A DNA stretch of 64,000 nucleotides, taken from positions 496,001 through 560,000 of the forward strand of contig NZ_BAYA01000003.1 of the NCBI RefSeq assembly GCF_000685015.1. Direction: 5' to 3'. Positions 61,320 through 64,000 of the stretch are shown here, one piece after another. The number at the start of each line of letters is the position of its first letter. The first letter of the stretch is position 1. This DNA comes from Paraburkholderia bannensis NBRC 103871 (GTDB lineage: Bacteria > Pseudomonadota > Gammaproteobacteria > Burkholderiales > Burkholderiaceae). A model generated the notes under the pieces. The model saw only the letters and a program-made list of their open reading frames with translations, searched no databases and was not told the origin of the DNA. Made by a program: the position numbers and the translations under genes.

Positions 61320-64000
61320 CTATGCCTTTTCCACTTTCACGAGGAACGACTTGAACTCGGGTGTCTGCGAATTGCCGTCACCAACAGGCGGCGTCAGCGA
61401 ATTCGTCAGGTAGCCGGGTTTCGTCAGACCTGTGAAGCCCCAGTGCAGCGGCACGCCCACGGTATGCACCTTCTTGCCCTCGATCGTGAGCGCCTTGATG
61501 CGTTTCGTGACGACGGCGACGGCGATCAGGTAGCCGCGATTGCTCGACACCTTCACGCGCCCGCCATCGACCACGCCGACCTCCTGCGCCAACTCTTCGC
61601 CGATTTCGACGAACTGCTGCGGCTGGATGATCGAGTTCAGGCGTGCGTGCTTTGTCCAGAAGTGGAAATGCTCCGTGAGGCGATACGTGGTGGCCACGTG
61701 CGGGAAATTCTGCGCGGTGCCAAAGGTCTTGCGGTCGTCCGGGAACACGCGCGCCGCCGGGTTGGACGTGGCCTGCGGATTGTTGGGATGGAACGGGTTA
61801 TAGCCGAGCGGGTTTTCAAATGGTTCGTAATGCTCAGGAAACGGCCCTTCGTTCATGCCGTCGCGGGCGAAGAAACGCGCCACGCCTTCGGGGTTCATGA
61901 TGAACGGCCCCATGCCGAGATCGGGGGCTTCGTCGACCTTGTAGTCCGGCACGTCCGCGCCCGTCCACGCCGCGCCGTTCCAGCCGATCAGCTTGCGCGT
62001 GGGATCGAACGGCTTGCCCGCGGTGTCACACGACGCACGGTTGTAAAGCACGCGCCGGTTCACCGGCCATGCCCAGGCCCAGTTCAGCGTCTGGCCGATG
62101 CCGGTCGGGTCGGAGTTGTCGCGCCGGCCCATCTGGTTGCCCGCCTGCGTCCACGCGCCGCAAAAGATCCAGCAGCCGCTCGACGTCGTGCCGTCGTCCT
62201 TCAGTTGCGCGAACCCCGCCAGTTGCTCGCCCTTCTTCACGAGCACCTTGGTGGCGTCCTTGGGATCGGTCTGATCGGCGAGCGCCTTTCCGTTGTATTC
62301 CCTGGCGATTTCCTCGGGCGTCGGGCTTTCCGGATCCGAATACGGCCAGTCCAGCTTGAGGATCGGATCGGGCACCTTGCCGCCGTCTTTCTGGTAGGCG
62401 GCGCGAATGCGCAGGAACAGCCCCGACATGATTTCCAGGTCGCTGCGCGCCTCGAACGGCGGCTGCGCGCCCTGCCAGTGCCACTGCAGCACACGGCTGG
62501 AACTCACGAGCGAGCCGTTTTCTTCCGCGAAGCAGGTGGTCGGCAAGCGGAACACCTCGGTCTGGATCGAGGCCGTATCGACGTCGTTATAGTCGCCGTA
62601 CTTCTTCCAGAACTCCGATGTTTCGGTGGCGAGCGGATCCATGATCGCAAGCCACTTGAGCTTGCTGAGCGCCGAAAGCGTTTTCGCCTTGTCCGGTGCG
62701 GAAGCGATCACGTTGAAGCCCTGGCAGATATAGCCCGTCATCTTGCCCTGGTTCATCAGCTCGATGGTCTGCAGCAGGTCGTAGGGCTTGTCGAGCTTGG
62801 GCAGCCAGTCGTAGCCCCAGTTGTTCTCCTGGGTGGCGTTCTCGCCCCACCACGACTTCATGAAGCTCACGAAGAACGCGCCGTAATGCTGCCAGTAACT
62901 GAGCTGGTTGGGCCGCAGCGGCTGTTGCGCGCGCTTCTTGATGTACTCGCCGTAGTCCTGTTCGGCCTCGACCGGCAGCGTCATGTAGCCGGGCAGCAGG
63001 TTCGACATCAGGCCAAGGTCGGTGAGCCCCTGAATGTTGGAGTGGCCGCGCAATGCGTTCATGCCGCCGCCCGCAATGCCGATATTGCCGAGCAGCAATT
63101 GCACCATCGCGCCCGTGCGGATCATCTGCGCGCCGATCGAGTGATGCGTCCAGCCAAGCGCATAGAGGATCGTGCCCGCGCGGCCCGGCACCGCCGTGCT
63201 CGCCATCATTTCGCACACCTTGAGGAATTTGTCCTTTGGCGTGCCGCACACTTTCTCCACCATCTCGGGCGTATAGCGCGAGTAATGTTGCTTGAGCAAC
63301 TGATACACGCAGCGCGGATTCTGCAGCGTGTCGTCGGTCTTCACGAAGCCATCGTCGCCCAGCTCGTAGTTCCACGACGACTTGTCCGGATACGCGTGTT
63401 TTTCGGCGTTATAGCCCGAATAGATGCCGTCGTTGAACGCGTAGTCGTCGCGCACGATGAACGAGAAGTCCGTGTAGTTCTTCACGTACTCGTGCTGGAT
63501 CTTGTCGTTCGTGAGCAGCCAGTTGATGACGGCGCCCAGGAACGCGATGTCCGTGCCGGTGCGGATCGGTGCGTAGAAGTCCGCCACCGATGCCGTGCGC
63601 GTGAAGCGCGGATCCACCACGATGAGCCGCGCCTTGCGGTGCGCCTTCGCCTCCGTGACCCACTTGAAGCCGCACGGATGCGCCTCGGCCGCATTGCCGC
63701 CCATCACCAGAATCACGTCCGCATTGCGAATGTCGACCCAATGGTTCGTCATCGCACCACGGCCAAACGTCGGGGCAAGACCTGCCACCGTCGGGCCGTG
63801 TCAGACACGCGCCTGGTTATCGAATGCGAGCATGCCCCACGAACGGGCCACTTTATGCGTGAGATAACCGACTTCGTTGCTGCCCGCCGAAGCGGCCAGC
63901 ATGCCGGTGGTCAGCCAGCGATTGACCGTTTTGCCGTCGGCGGTTTTATCGACGAAATTCGCGTCGCGATCTTCCTTGAGCAGCTTCGCGATGCGGTCGA
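61320..64000 (-). CDS. fdoG: Formate dehydrogenase-N/O alpha subunit, selenoprotein (partial)
   Basis: The molybdopterin/selenocysteine subunit oxidising formate in the periplasm. The frame runs from beyond the window end to the stop at 61320 and contains one in-frame UGA at 63801-63803 that is read as selenocysteine: [20 protein letters not shown] around it matches E. coli FdnG/FdoG. Other motifs: [35 protein letters not shown] and [18 protein letters not shown] near the end. A SECIS hairpin follows the UGA. If UGA were a stop, the remaining ORF from 63788 would be a truncated nonfunctional piece. The N-terminal Tat signal and the [4Fe-4S] motif lie outside the window. Confidence 0.96.
63758..63800 (-). 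promoter_or_regulatory. Bacterial SECIS element in fdoG
   Basis: Directly after the UGA: outer stem CACGGCC and GGCCGTG, inner stem CGG/CCG, a single bulged U at 63787, then GGCA/UGCC with apical loop GGUCU at 63778-63782. Loop sequence and bulged U are those recognised by SelB in the E. coli fdhF and fdnG elements. Confidence 0.9.

Noticed and set aside
61320..63788. fdoG as a separate gene starting at ATG/alternative start 63788
   Set aside because: The frame continues upstream through UGA at 63801-63803 with strong FdnG/FdoG similarity and a SECIS hairpin, so the UGA is a selenocysteine codon.

Overview
The window looks like part of a Burkholderiales genome, most likely a Paraburkholderia or Caballeronia-type replicon. 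Reasons: uniformly high GC, codon use that fills the antisense frames with long spurious ORFs, a DUF3331 protein (a family I associate with Burkholderia), and a mixture of sensory, catabolic and respiratory genes typical of a secondary chromosome. No rRNA, CRISPR, transposase or phage gene was seen. The only tRNA found is the selenocysteine tRNA. This taxonomic call is inference from gene content.

Region 1 (1-19 kb) is a signalling region. It holds three kinases (a kinase-like/AAA sensor cut by the window start, a membrane histidine kinase and a four-PAS histidine kinase), six response regulators (three of FixJ/StyR type, one OmpR type, two receiver-only), an ECF sigma/anti-sigma pair, a stress protein and a BON-domain protein. 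Interspersed are two exported alpha/beta hydrolases, a P450 and a cytochrome P460. Six intergenic copies of a palindrome TATAC-N4-GTATA (YATAY/GTATR allowed) lie in front of several of these genes and suggest one regulon.

Region 2 (19-25 kb) is a metal and oxidative stress block: a truncated CDF-like exporter, then a Fur box followed by a small protein, MnSOD and MntH; a convergent DUF2325 gene with its own Fur-like box; and an ECF sigma/membrane protein/ferredoxin operon. Region 3 (25-34 kb) has LysE/LysR, a PHB depolymerase with a phasin-like protein, a CqsS-type quorum-sensing receptor kinase, a LacI regulator and an orphan fimbrial-like protein.

Region 4 (34-46 kb) is a complete trans-4-hydroxy-L-proline utilisation locus: permease, ketoglutarate semialdehyde dehydrogenase, Ldh-type imine reductase, PAS-AraC regulator, three-subunit D-hydroxyproline dehydrogenase, epimerase, ABC binding protein and deaminase. 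Four promoters in this locus share an operator-like 17-mer, then exactly 21 bp to an AAGACG-like -35 and 17 bp to the -10. One of them appears to have arisen by duplication of the epimerase promoter plus start codon. Region 5 (46-53 kb) carries a COG0523 GTPase, amidohydrolase and class III aminotransferase operon with a divergent TetR gene, plus a Na/Pi cotransporter. Region 6 (53-55 kb) has a pentapeptide-repeat protein and a DUF3304 lipoprotein.

Region 7 (55-64 kb) is a selenocysteine-dependent formate dehydrogenase locus, all on the minus strand: fdoG (with an in-frame UGA and SECIS hairpin, running off the window end), fdoH, fdoI, fdhE, selA, selB and selC. The selenoenzyme and everything specifically needed to decode its UGA, apart from selD, sit in one block.
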